Of a DNA stretch of 40,294 nucleotides, positions 7,684-15,847 are shown piece after piece; positions within the stretch are counted from its first letter, which is position 1; the number at the start of each line of letters is the position of its first letter. This stretch comes from Pseudomonas putida (lineage in GTDB: Bacteria > Pseudomonadota > Gammaproteobacteria > Pseudomonadales > Pseudomonadaceae). The position numbers and the translations under genes are program-made. The notes beneath the pieces were generated by a model. That model did not search any database, had not been told where the DNA came from, and worked only from the letters and a program-made list of their open reading frames with translations. The DNA is taken from positions 1 to 40,294 of the forward strand of contig NZ_MKZO01000042.1 in the NCBI RefSeq assembly GCF_001941965.1, in the 5' to 3' direction.

Positions 7684-9036
7684 ATGAATGCTCTAGCCCG
7701 CCGTGCCGCCGGCCTGCTGCTCGGCACGATCTGCATGCCCCTCGCGGCCTTCGCCGCCGACCCGCAACCCACCCATGAATTCATCCTCGACAACGGCCTC
7801 AAGGTGGTCGTGCGCGAAGACCATCGCGCCCCGGTGGTGGTTTCCCAGGTCTGGTACAAGGTTGGCTCCAGCTACGAAACCCCGGGCCAGACCGGCCTGT
7901 CCCACGCCCTCGAGCACATGATGTTCAAGGGCAGCGAGAAGCTTGGCCCCGGCGAAGCCTCGCGCATCCTGCGCGACCTCGGCGCCGAGGAAAACGCCTT
8001 CACCAGCGATGACTACACCGCCTATTACCAGGTGCTGGCCCGGGATCGCCTGAACGTCGCCCTGGAACTGGAAGCCGACCGCATGGCCAGCCTGCGCCTG
8101 CCGGCCGACGAGTTCAGCCGCGAGATCGAGGTGATCAAGGAAGAACGCCGCCTGCGCACCGACGACAATCCCGGGGCCAAGGCCTTCGAGCTGTTCAAGG
8201 CCATGGCCTACCCGGCCAGCGGCTACCACACCCCGACCATCGGCTGGATGGCCGACCTGCAGCGCATGAAGGTCGAGGAACTGCGCCACTGGTACGAATC
8301 CTGGTACGCGCCGAACAACGCCACCCTGGTGGTGGTCGGCGACGTGACCGTGGATGAGGTGCGCAAGCTGGCCGAGCGCTGGTTCGCCAAGATCCCGAAA
8401 CGCAGCCTGCCGCCGAGCAAGCTGCCGCTGGAACTGGCCGAGCCCGGCCTGCGCCAGCTCACCGTGCATGTCCGTACCCAGTTGCCGAGCCTGATCTTCG
8501 GCTTCAACGTGCCGGGCCTGGCCACCGCCAAGAACCCCCGTGAAGTGCAAGCCCTGCGCCTGATCTCGGCCCTGCTCGACGGTGGCTACAGCGCCCGCAT
8601 GGCCAGCCGCCTGGAGCGCGGCGAGGAACTGGTGGCCGGTGCGTCCAGCCGCTACGACCCGTTCGCCCGCGGCGACAGCCTGTTCGTTCTTTCGGCAACG
8701 CCGAACACCCAGAAGAAAAAGACCCTGGCCGACGTGGAAGCCGGTATCTGGAAACTCCTGGATGAACTGAAGACCACCCCGCCAAGCGCCGAGGAGCTGG
8801 AACGCGTGCGCGCCCAGGTCATCGCCGGCCTGGTCTACGACCGCGACTCCATCAGCAGCCAGGCCACCACCATCGGCCAGTTGGAGACCGTCGGCCTGTC
8901 GTGGAAGCTGATCGACAACGAACTGGACGAGCTGAAGAGCGTGACCCCGGCGGATATCCAGGCCGCCGCCCGCACCTACTTCACCCGTGAACGCCTCAGC
9001 GTTGCCCATGTACTGCCCGAGGAGCCGGCGAAATGA
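7684..9036 (+). CDS. Periplasmic M16 zinc peptidase (active subunit)
   Basis: A 450-residue insulinase/pitrilysin-family protein with a signal peptide (about residues 1-24, ending AAFA). The inverted zinc motif HALEH (H74, E77, H78) and the distal glutamate in the EER motif (about E154) are present, so it should be catalytic. A TTG codon sits directly before the ATG; the ATG is taken as the start. It overlaps the next gene by 4 bases (ATGA). The two half-size M16 proteins probably act as a heterodimer; the substrate is unknown. Confidence 0.92.
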   Translation: MNALARRAAGLLLGTICMPLAAFAADPQPTHEFILDNGLKVVVREDHRAPVVVSQVWYKVGSSYETPGQTGLSHALEHMMFKGSEKLGPGEASRILRDLGAEENAFTSDDYTAYYQVLARDRLNVALELEADRMASLRLPADEFSREIEVIKEERRLRTDDNPGAKAFELFKAMAYPASGYHTPTIGWMADLQRMKVEELRHWYESWYAPNNATLVVVGDVTVDEVRKLAERWFAKIPKRSLPPSKLPLELAEPGLRQLTVHVRTQLPSLIFGFNVPGLATAKNPREVQALRLISALLDGGYSARMASRLERGEELVAGASSRYDPFARGDSLFVLSATPNTQKKKTLADVEAGIWKLLDELKTTPPSAEELERVRAQVIAGLVYDRDSISSQATTIGQLETVGLSWKLIDNELDELKSVTPADIQAAARTYFTRERLSVAHVLPEEPAK

Positions 9037-10481
9037 TCCAGCCGACCACCCGCTTGTTCGCCGCCACCGCCCTGGCTTTCGCCCTGATCGGCCCGGTGCA
9101 TGCCGCCGACACCAAGCCCGCCAACACCCTGCAATCCGTGGCGGAGCTGGAAGGCAAGGCGCCGCCGACCCACCGCACCCTGAACATCCAGACCTGGAAC
9201 ACCGCCGAAGGCGCCCGCGTGCTCTTCGTCGAGGCCCACGAGCTGCCGATGTTCGACCTGCGCCTGACCTTCGCCGCCGGCAGCAGCCATGACGACAACC
9301 TTCCGGGCGTGGCCTCGCTGACCAACGCCATGCTCAACGAAGGCGTGGCCGGCAAGGACGTCAATGCCATCGCCCAGGGCTTCGAAGGCCTGGGCGCGGA
9401 CTTCGGCAACGGTGCCTACCGCGACATGGCGGTGGCCTCGCTGCGCAGCCTGAGCGTGGCCGACAAGCGCGAGCCGGCCCTGAAGCTGTTCGCCGAAGTC
9501 GTGGGCAAGCCGACCTTCCCTGCCGACGCCCTGGCGCGGATCAAGAACCAGATTCTCGCCGGCTTCGAGTACCAGAAGCAGAACCCCGGCAAGCTGGCCA
9601 GCCTGCAACTGTTCGAGCGCCTGTACGGCAAGCACCCTTACGGCCACCCGGCTGACGGTACCGCCGAGAGCATCCCGCCGATCACCATCGACCAGTTGCG
9701 CGCCTTCCACGCCAAGGCCTACGCCGCCGGCAACACGGTGATCGCCCTGGTCGGCGACCTCAGCCGCAAGGACGCCGAAGCCATCGCCGCCCAGGTCTCC
9801 GCCGCCCTGCCGAAAGGCCCGGCGCTGGCCAAGGTCGAGCAGCCTGTGGAGCCGAAGGCCGGTCCAAGCCATATCGACTTCCCGTCCAAGCAGACCCACC
9901 TGCTGCTGGCGCAACTGGGCATCGACCGCAACGATCCTGACTACGCCGCACTGTCCCTGGGCAACCAGATCCTCGGCGGCGGTGCATTCGGCACCCGGCT
10001 GATGAGCGAAGTCCGCGAGAAACGCGGCCTGACCTACGGCGTCTACTCCACCTTCGTGCCGATGCAGGCGCGCGGGCCGTTCATGATCAACCTGCAGACC
10101 CGTGCCGAGCTGAGCGAAGGCACCCTGATGCTGGTCCAGGACCTGCTGCGCGACTACCTGAAGACCGGTCCGACCCAGCAAGAGCTGGACGACGCCAAGC
10201 GCGAGCTGGCCGGCAGCTTCCCGCTGTCCAATGCCAGCAACGCGAGTATCGTCGGGCAACTGGGGGCCATCGGCTTCTATAATCTGCCGCTGACCTACCT
10301 TGAAGACTACATGCGCCAATCCCAGGAACTGACCGTCGAGCAGGTCCGGGATGCGCTGAATCGCCACCTGTCCGCGGACAAGCTGGTGATCGTTACCGCA
10401 GGGCCGAACGTGCCGCAGCAGCCGCTGCCACCGCCCCTCGCCAAACCCGCCGAGCAGCCGCTCGGCGTACCGGAGCATTGA
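9033..10481 (+). CDS. Periplasmic M16 peptidase-like protein (non-catalytic partner)
   Basis: A 482-residue M16 homologue with a signal peptide (about residues 1-24, ending HA). At the place of the zinc motif it reads GVASLTNAMLNEG, with no histidines, so it should not bind zinc. The C-terminal half keeps the substrate-side motif REKRGLTYGVYS that M16 partner subunits supply. Active plus inactive pairing is known for other bacterial M16 proteins. A proline-rich tail (QQPLPPPLAKPAEQP) ends the protein. It is translationally coupled to the gene before it, and its stop codon overlaps the rsmD start. Confidence 0.92.
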   Translation: MIQPTTRLFAATALAFALIGPVHAADTKPANTLQSVAELEGKAPPTHRTLNIQTWNTAEGARVLFVEAHELPMFDLRLTFAAGSSHDDNLPGVASLTNAMLNEGVAGKDVNAIAQGFEGLGADFGNGAYRDMAVASLRSLSVADKREPALKLFAEVVGKPTFPADALARIKNQILAGFEYQKQNPGKLASLQLFERLYGKHPYGHPADGTAESIPPITIDQLRAFHAKAYAAGNTVIALVGDLSRKDAEAIAAQVSAALPKGPALAKVEQPVEPKAGPSHIDFPSKQTHLLLAQLGIDRNDPDYAALSLGNQILGGGAFGTRLMSEVREKRGLTYGVYSTFVPMQARGPFMINLQTRAELSEGTLMLVQDLLRDYLKTGPTQQELDDAKRELAGSFPLSNASNASIVGQLGAIGFYNLPLTYLEDYMRQSQELTVEQVRDALNRHLSADKLVIVTAGPNVPQQPLPPPLAKPAEQPLGVPEH

Positions 10482-11062
10482 TGGCCAATCCCTCCAAGCC
10501 GCAAACGGGCCAAGGCCAGTTGCGCATCATCGCCGGCGAATGGCGCAGCCGTCGCCTGAGCTTCCCCCACGCCCCCGGCCTGCGCCCGACGCCGGACCGG
10601 GTGCGGGAAACCCTGTTCAACTGGATCGCCCCGTACATCGAAGGGGCCAAGGTGCTGGATGCCTTCACCGGCAGCGGCGCGCTGTACCTGGAAGCCCTGT
10701 CCCGCGGGGCCGGCGATTCGGTGGCCGTGGACAGCAACGCCGTGGCCATCTCCAGCCTGCGCAACAACCTCGAAGTGCTGCGCTGCCCGCGTGGCAAGGT
10801 GGTGCAGAGTGACGTGCTGCGTTACCTGCAAGGTGAAGCCAAGCAGCAATTCGACGTGGTCTTTCTCGACCCACCCTTCCATCAGGACCTGGTTCCGCAA
10901 GCCTGCGAGCTCCTGGAAAACGGTGGCTGGCTGGCCGATCACGCGTGGATCTACATCGAAAGCGAGACGGCCCCGTCGTCGCTGAACCTGCCGGGTAGCT
11001 GGCGCCTGCACCGGGAAAAGAAAGCCGGCCAGGTGCATTACGCACTGTGGGAACGCGGCTGA
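10481..11062 (+). CDS. rsmD: 16S rRNA (guanine966-N2)-methyltransferase
   Basis: RsmD methylates G966 of 16S rRNA in the small subunit. The 193-residue protein shows the substrate-side N-terminal RIIAGEWRSRRL motif, the SAM pocket DAFTGSGALYLEALSRGA and the catalytic motif FLDPPF. The ATG at 10481 overlaps the upstream TGA (TGATG); a TTG three bases earlier is less likely. A hairpin with a T-run follows the gene. Confidence 0.95.
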   Translation: MANPSKPQTGQGQLRIIAGEWRSRRLSFPHAPGLRPTPDRVRETLFNWIAPYIEGAKVLDAFTGSGALYLEALSRGAGDSVAVDSNAVAISSLRNNLEVLRCPRGKVVQSDVLRYLQGEAKQQFDVVFLDPPFHQDLVPQACELLENGGWLADHAWIYIESETAPSSLNLPGSWRLHREKKAGQVHYALWERG

Positions 11063-11084
11063 TCGTCATCTGTCCGTCATACGG

Positions 11085-11139
11085 CGCGGCAGCGGCTGCA
11101 ACCAGCACGTACACTGGTTGACAGAGCTGCCGCGTTTTT
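11085..11139 (+). terminator. Branched hairpin with T-run after rsmD
   Basis: CGCGGCAGC (11085-11093) pairs with GCTGCCGCG (11126-11134), enclosing a second hairpin AACCAG/CTGGTT, and is followed by TTTTT. It fits an intrinsic terminator. It ends only 12 bases before the next start codon, so it may instead act in the leader of that gene. Confidence 0.65.
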
Positions 11140-11151
11140 CCGAGTGAAGCC

Positions 11152-12138
11152 ATGATGTCCACAGCCTTCAAGCCCGCAACGGGCCTGCGCAATCCACACC
11201 TGCAAACCCTCTGGGGCCCCCTTTGGCGCAAATCGGTACCGCTGGATCACCAGCGCGAACGCCTGTGGCTGGCTGACGGTGATTTTCTCGACCTGGACTG
11301 GGGCGGCCCGCATCGCGCTGATGCGCCGCTGGTCCTGGTGCTGCACGGGCTGACCGGCTCGTCGTCGTCCCATTACGTCCTCGGTTTGCAGCACACCCTG
11401 CAGGCCCGGGGCTGGGCCAGTGTGGCGGTGAACTGGCGCGGCTGCTCCGGCGAGCCGAACCTTTTGCCGCGCAGCTACCACTCCGGTGCCAGCGAGGATC
11501 TGGCGGAAGTGATCGCCCATCTGCGCGCCCAGCGCCCGTCCGCGCCGCTGTACGCCGTGGGTTACTCGCTGGGCGGCAACGTACTGCTCAAGCACCTGGG
11601 CGAAGCCGGCTCGGCCAGCCAGTTGCAGGGCGCCGTGGCGGTGTCGGTGCCGTTTCGCCTGGACCAGTGCGCCGACCGTATCGGCCTCGGCTTTTCCCGG
11701 GTCTACCAGCGGCATTTCATCCGCGAAATGATCAGCTACGTGAAGACCAAGGAGCGCGACTTCCTCCATCGCGGCCATCACGAAGGCCTGGAAACCCTGG
11801 CCCGCCTCGGGCCGCTGACCAATATGCGCACCTTCTGGGACTTCGACGGCCGCATCACCGCGCCGCTCAACGGCTTCGACGATGCCCACGACTATTACAA
11901 GCGCTCGTCCAGCCGCTATTACCTGGGCGAGAACCGCACCCCGACCCTGATCATCCAGTCCAGCGACGACCCCTTCGTGTTCCGCCACAGCCTGCCCGAA
12001 GCCGGCGAACTGGCGAGCACGACCACCCTGGAGCTGCACGCCCACGGTGGTCATGTCGGGTTCATCGAAGGCAGCCTGCGCCAGCCGGGGTACTACCTGG
12101 AACGGCGGATTCCCGAGTGGCTGGCGCGGCAGGGGTGA
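11152..12138 (+). CDS. YheT-family alpha/beta hydrolase
   Basis: A 328-residue hydrolase of the YheT (UPF0017) group. The N-terminal LRNPHLQTLWGPLWR is diagnostic. The nucleophile elbow is GYSLGG with S139, the acid is probably in SSDDPF, and the histidine lies in HAHGGHVGF. Homologues are esterase-like, but no physiological substrate is established for the pseudomonad gene. Two ATGs are adjacent (11152, 11155); GAGTGAAG is the only ribosome site and does not distinguish them. It is convergent with sseA, with no gap. Confidence 0.88.
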   Translation: MMSTAFKPATGLRNPHLQTLWGPLWRKSVPLDHQRERLWLADGDFLDLDWGGPHRADAPLVLVLHGLTGSSSSHYVLGLQHTLQARGWASVAVNWRGCSGEPNLLPRSYHSGASEDLAEVIAHLRAQRPSAPLYAVGYSLGGNVLLKHLGEAGSASQLQGAVAVSVPFRLDQCADRIGLGFSRVYQRHFIREMISYVKTKERDFLHRGHHEGLETLARLGPLTNMRTFWDFDGRITAPLNGFDDAHDYYKRSSSRYYLGENRTPTLIIQSSDDPFVFRHSLPEAGELASTTTLELHAHGGHVGFIEGSLRQPGYYLERRIPEWLARQG

Positions 12139-12993
12139 TCAGTCGCCGGTGGCGACCTGGCGCTGCGGGTCGGTGATCCATTCGCTCCAGGAGCCGGCGT
12201 ACAGCGGCGCCAGCGGGTAGCCGGCGAGGCTCAGGGCGAACAGGTTGTGGCAGGCAGTGACGCCGGAGCCGCAGTAGGCCACCAGTTCTTCCGGCTTGCG
12301 CTCACCCAGCAGCGCAGCGAAACGTGCCTTGAGCGTGTCCGCCGGGAGGAAGTGCCCGTCGGCGCCGAGGTTTTCCGTGAAGGCCGCGCACTGCGCACCG
12401 GTAATATGCCCGGCCACCGGATCGATCGGTTCCACTTCGCCACGGAAGCGCGGCAAGGCGCGGGCGTCGAGCAGGGTCAGGGCCGGGTCGCCCAGGCGCT
12501 CGCGCAGTTGCTGGGCGCTGACCAGCAGTTTCGGGTCCGGCTTGCCCGTGAAGTTGCCTTCGCGGCGCTCCGCCGGGTCCAGGCTCAGCGGCAGGCCCGC
12601 CGCATGCCAGGCCTTGAGGCCGCCATCGAGGATCGACACGCCGCTGCGCTTGCCGAGCCAGGCCAGCAACCACCAGGCCCGGGCGGCGAAGGCGCCGGGG
12701 CCGTCGTCGTACAGCACCACGTCGCTGTCATTGTTGATGCCCCACTGCTGGAAGCGCTCGATCAGCCGCCCCGGCTGCGGCAGCGGATGGCGCCCGGTCA
12801 CGCCCTTGACCACCGGCCCGCTGAGGTCGCGCTCCAGATCGGCGAAATGCGCCCCGGCGATATGCCCCTCGGCGTAGCTGCGCTGACCGTAGTCAACGTC
12901 CTCCAGGGCGAAACGACAATCGAGAATCACCAGCTTCGGATCGCCGAGGCGCTCCGCCAGTTGCCGGGGTGCAATCAGTTGCGCGAGGGGCAT
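12139..12993 (-). CDS. sseA: 3-mercaptopyruvate sulfurtransferase
   Basis: A tandem rhodanese-domain enzyme (284 residues) that moves sulfur from mercaptopyruvate or thiosulfate to an acceptor such as cyanide or a thiol. The first domain lacks a catalytic cysteine. The second carries the loop CGSGVTA, the mercaptopyruvate-type signature (thiosulfate-specific enzymes usually have CRKGVT-like loops). An ATG at 13005 is in frame, but the GGAGA within its first codons sits ideally before the ATG at 12993, so the shorter start is preferred. It stands alone between yheT and laoR. Confidence 0.88.
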   Translation of the reverse strand: MPLAQLIAPRQLAERLGDPKLVILDCRFALEDVDYGQRSYAEGHIAGAHFADLERDLSGPVVKGVTGRHPLPQPGRLIERFQQWGINNDSDVVLYDDGPGAFAARAWWLLAWLGKRSGVSILDGGLKAWHAAGLPLSLDPAERREGNFTGKPDPKLLVSAQQLRERLGDPALTLLDARALPRFRGEVEPIDPVAGHITGAQCAAFTENLGADGHFLPADTLKARFAALLGERKPEELVAYCGSGVTACHNLFALSLAGYPLAPLYAGSWSEWITDPQRQVATGD

Positions 12994-13023
12994 GACAGTC
13001 TCCATATCGATTGAACGGGCACG

Positions 13024-13689
13024 TTACTGCTCCAGCGCCTGCTGCAGCGGTACGTAGAATTCTTCGCAGAGCGCGTCCACCGCGGCGCGTGCCGCCGGGG
13101 TGACGTAGCCGAGTTCCAGCACCAGTACCTGGTAGACACCACGCTTGATGGCTTCTTCACTCAGGTGGGCGGAATTTTCCCGGGTGGTGCAGAGAAAGCG
13201 CACCCAGGAGGTCAGGATGATCCAGGTGTTGAGGGTCAGCGACTCGAGCTGCACGGCATTCATCTCGAGGATATCGGCGGCAACGAAGCCCTCGTAGATG
13301 GCCTGGCCCTGCAACAGGCAGCGCTGGGAGAAGCGCCGGTAGCGGTCGGCGAGGTCCTTGTCGCTGTCGAGCAGGTGTTCCAGGTCGCGGTGCAGGAAGC
13401 GGTAGTTCCACATCGCCGCGAGGATCGCCTTCAGGTAGAAGCGCTTGTCCTCGACCGTGGCCAGGCGGCCCTTGGGCGGGTGCAGGAAGCTCTCGACCTG
13501 CTCCTCGTACTGGCTGAACAGCTCGGCGATGATTTCCTGCTTATTGGCGAAGTGGTAGTACAGGTTGCCCGGCGAAATCTCCATGTGCGCAGCGATATGG
13601 TTGGTGCTGACGCTGCGCTCGCCCTGCTGGTTGAACAGCTCCAGGCTGTTTTGCACGATGCGCTCGCGGGTCTTGATACGCGGGGCCAT
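13024..13689 (-). CDS. laoR: TetR-family repressor of the long-chain alcohol oxidation genes
   Basis: A 221-residue TetR regulator. The N-terminal helix-turn-helix is clear (STNHIAAHMEISPGNLYYHF, about residues 28-47), and the C-terminal ligand domain is of the acyl-chain-responsive type. It is divergent from laoB, and an inverted repeat lies before laoB. From memory, P. aeruginosa PA0364-PA0367 is the laoABCR system for oxidising long-chain alcohols, with this protein as LaoR. Gene order here matches; the name rests on synteny and family. Confidence 0.82.
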   Translation of the reverse strand: MAPRIKTRERIVQNSLELFNQQGERSVSTNHIAAHMEISPGNLYYHFANKQEIIAELFSQYEEQVESFLHPPKGRLATVEDKRFYLKAILAAMWNYRFLHRDLEHLLDSDKDLADRYRRFSQRCLLQGQAIYEGFVAADILEMNAVQLESLTLNTWIILTSWVRFLCTTRENSAHLSEEAIKRGVYQVLVLELGYVTPAARAAVDALCEEFYVPLQQALEQ

Positions 13690-13788
13690 GAGTCGGTTCC
13701 GGAGTCATGAGCTTGAAATGATTGGTTGATCTTACGGTGTCGGTCGGTGGGTTGCATCCATGGGATCTGTAGGGAATTCACCGCGAAC

Positions 13789-13820
13789 CCTGTGGGAGCT
13801 GGCTTGCCAGCGATGAGGCC
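13789..13820 (+). repeat. Single REP palindrome in the laoR-laoB gap
   Basis: CCTGTGGGAGCTGGCTTGCC continuing AGCGATGAGGCC. It has no inverted partner. It sits between divergent genes, which is unusual because the other REPs in this window lie at gene 3' ends. Confidence 0.85.
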
Positions 13821-13845
13821 CTCAAGCCCCATACAAAATCAGGAT

Positions 13846-13861
13846 TAGAGTATATGCTCTA
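13846..13861. promoter_or_regulatory. Candidate LaoR operator upstream of laoB
   Basis: TAGAG-TATATG-CTCTA is a perfect 5-base inverted repeat 28 bases before the laoB ATG. It overlaps an AT-rich stretch that could serve as a -10 region. Placement next to a divergent TetR gene suggests an operator; this is inference. Confidence 0.4.
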
Positions 13862-13889
13862 GCCCAAACAACAAATCACGGAGGTCCCG

Positions 13890-15293
13890 ATGTCCCAACT
13901 GGACTGGCTCGACACCCTGTTCACCGCACAACGCGCCGCCTTCGCCCGCCTGCCCATGCCGCCCCTGGCCCAGCGCCGGCAATGGCTCAAGGCCCTGCGC
14001 CAGGCCCTGATCGCCCGCCAGGACGAACTGATCGCCGCCATCGACCAGGATTTCAACGGCCGCAGCGCCGACGAAACCCGCCTCGCCGAACTGATGCCCA
14101 GCGTCCTCGGCCTGGCCCACGCGGAAAAACACCTCCCCCGCTGGATGAAACCCAGGCGCCGCGCCGTCGGCCTGGCCTTCCAGCCCGCCAGCGCCCGGGT
14201 CCAGTACCAGCCGCTGGGCGTGGTCGGGGTCATCGTGCCGTGGAACTACCCGCTGTTCCTCGCCATCGGCCCGCTGACCGGCGCCCTCGCCGCCGGCAAC
14301 CGGGTGATGCTCAAGCTCAGCGAAGCCACCCCGGCCACCGGCCTGGTGCTCAAGTCGCTGCTGGAATCGGTGTTCCCCACGGACATGGTCTGCGTGGTCC
14401 TCGGTGAGGCCGACGTGGGCGAGGCCTTCTCCCACCTGCCCTTCGACCACCTGCTGTTCACCGGCGCCACCAGCATCGGGCGCAAGGTGATGAGCGCCGC
14501 CGCCGACAATCTCACCCCGGTCACCCTGGAACTGGGCGGCAAGTCCCCGGCCATCGTCTCGAAAACCGTGCCCCTGGCCGACGCTGCCGAACGCATCGCC
14601 TTCGGCAAGACCCTCAATGCCGGGCAGACCTGCGTCGCCCCCGACTACGTGCTGGTCCCCCGCGAGCGCATCCCCGGCTTTATCGACGCCTACCGCGACG
14701 CCGTGCGGCGCTTTTATCCACAGGTCACCGGCAACCCGGACTACACCGCGATCATCAGCCCGCGCCATCTGGCCCGGCTCAACGGCTACCTCGACGACGC
14801 CCGCCGCCAGGGCGCGCGGGTCACCAGCCTGTACCCGGACGAAACCCCGCCGGACCGCCGCCTGCCGCCACTGGTCCTGGAAAACGTCAGCGACGCCATG
14901 CAGGTGATGCAGGACGAGATCTTCGGCCCGCTGCTGCCGGTAGTGCCCTACGACCAGATCGACGAGGCCATTGCCTACATCAACCAGCGCCCGCGTCCGC
15001 TGGCCCTGTACTACTTCGGCTACGAACGCGGCGAGCAACGCCTGGTGCTGGACCACACCCATTCCGGCGGCGCCTGCCTCAATGACACCCTGCTGCATGT
15101 GGCCCAGGACGACCTGCCCTTCGGCGGCGTCGGCCCGTCCGGCATGGGGCATTACCACGGGTTCGAGGGCTTCCAGACCTTCAGCCAGGCCAAGGGCGTG
15201 CTGGCCAAGCAGCGTCTGAACCTGGCGCGGCTGATCTACCCGCCCTACGGCAAGCGCCTGCAACAACTGGTGTACCGCTTCTTCATCCGCTGA
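13890..15293 (+). CDS. laoB: Long-chain aldehyde dehydrogenase (coniferyl-aldehyde dehydrogenase-like)
   Basis: A 467-residue NAD(P)-dependent aldehyde dehydrogenase oxidising aldehydes to acids. The catalytic cysteine is C248 (NAGQTCVAP), the general base is E214 (LELGGKSP), and the oxyanion asparagine is N119 (PWNYP). The C-terminus ends in basic and hydrophobic residues (LVYRFFIR), as in membrane-associated fatty-aldehyde dehydrogenases. GGAGG lies 6 bases before the ATG. In the lao model it oxidises the aldehyde made by LaoA. It is followed by laoC after 24 bases and laoA after that. Databases may call it coniferyl-aldehyde dehydrogenase. Confidence 0.88.
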   Translation: MSQLDWLDTLFTAQRAAFARLPMPPLAQRRQWLKALRQALIARQDELIAAIDQDFNGRSADETRLAELMPSVLGLAHAEKHLPRWMKPRRRAVGLAFQPASARVQYQPLGVVGVIVPWNYPLFLAIGPLTGALAAGNRVMLKLSEATPATGLVLKSLLESVFPTDMVCVVLGEADVGEAFSHLPFDHLLFTGATSIGRKVMSAAADNLTPVTLELGGKSPAIVSKTVPLADAAERIAFGKTLNAGQTCVAPDYVLVPRERIPGFIDAYRDAVRRFYPQVTGNPDYTAIISPRHLARLNGYLDDARRQGARVTSLYPDETPPDRRLPPLVLENVSDAMQVMQDEIFGPLLPVVPYDQIDEAIAYINQRPRPLALYYFGYERGEQRLVLDHTHSGGACLNDTLLHVAQDDLPFGGVGPSGMGHYHGFEGFQTFSQAKGVLAKQRLNLARLIYPPYGKRLQQLVYRFFIR

Positions 15294-15317
15294 TCGCTGC
15301 ATAACAGGCCAAGAACA

Positions 15318-15833
15318 ATGACAACACGCCTGCCCGAAGTCGCCGCGCTGAACCGTCGCGGCCTGCTCAAGTTCAGTCTTGGCGCCACGCTGTTTCTCGG
15401 CGGCGCCAGCCTGGTCGGTTGCGCCGCCGAAACCCCGGCCAACGGCTTTCGCATCCTGCGCAACGACGACCTGCCCATGCTGCGGGCGGTGACGCCTGTG
15501 GTGCTGCAAGGCACCCAGGCGCCGCTCGACAAGGTCCTCGCCCGTCTCGACGAAGCCCTGGCCAGCCTTTCCCCGGAAATGCTCAAGCTGACCCGGCAAC
15601 TGTTCGACGTGCTCGCCCTGCCCTTTACCCGCGGTCCGCTGACCGGGGTCTGGGGCGCCTGGGAGCAGGCATCGCGAGAGCGTATCGAAGCCTTTCTCCT
15701 GCGCTGGCAGGACAGCTCGCTGAACCTGCTGCGCCAGGGCTACAGCTCGCTGCTGCAACTGCTGCTGATGGCCTGGTACAGCCTGCCCGAGTCCTGGGGC
15801 GCCTGCGGTTATCCCGGCCCACCGAAGATCTGA
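15318..15833 (+). CDS. laoC: Tat-exported putative lipoprotein LaoC
   Basis: A 171-residue protein whose N-terminus carries a twin-arginine signal (NRRGLLKFSLG, R13-R14) ending in a lipobox LVGC with C35. It should therefore be folded before export and may be lipid-anchored. The mature part is helical without a recognised domain; its layout resembles the small Tat subunits that accompany GMC-type dehydrogenases. It lies between laoB and laoA (14 bases to laoA), suggesting it is a partner subunit of LaoA. Name by synteny with PA0365. Confidence 0.8.
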   Translation: MTTRLPEVAALNRRGLLKFSLGATLFLGGASLVGCAAETPANGFRILRNDDLPMLRAVTPVVLQGTQAPLDKVLARLDEALASLSPEMLKLTRQLFDVLALPFTRGPLTGVWGAWEQASRERIEAFLLRWQDSSLNLLRQGYSSLLQLLLMAWYSLPESWGACGYPGPPKI

Positions 15834-15847
15834 ACAAGAGCCCGACC

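Noticed and set aside
13845..15758. A 637-residue minus-strand frame opposite laoB and laoC
   Set aside because: Shadow of laoB; composition is His/Gln/Gly-rich as expected from antisense GC-rich codons.
15419..15847. Upstream extension of the laoA frame
   Set aside because: It overlaps laoC in another frame and the sequence does not look like GMC protein; the FAD motif spacing fits the ATG at 15848.
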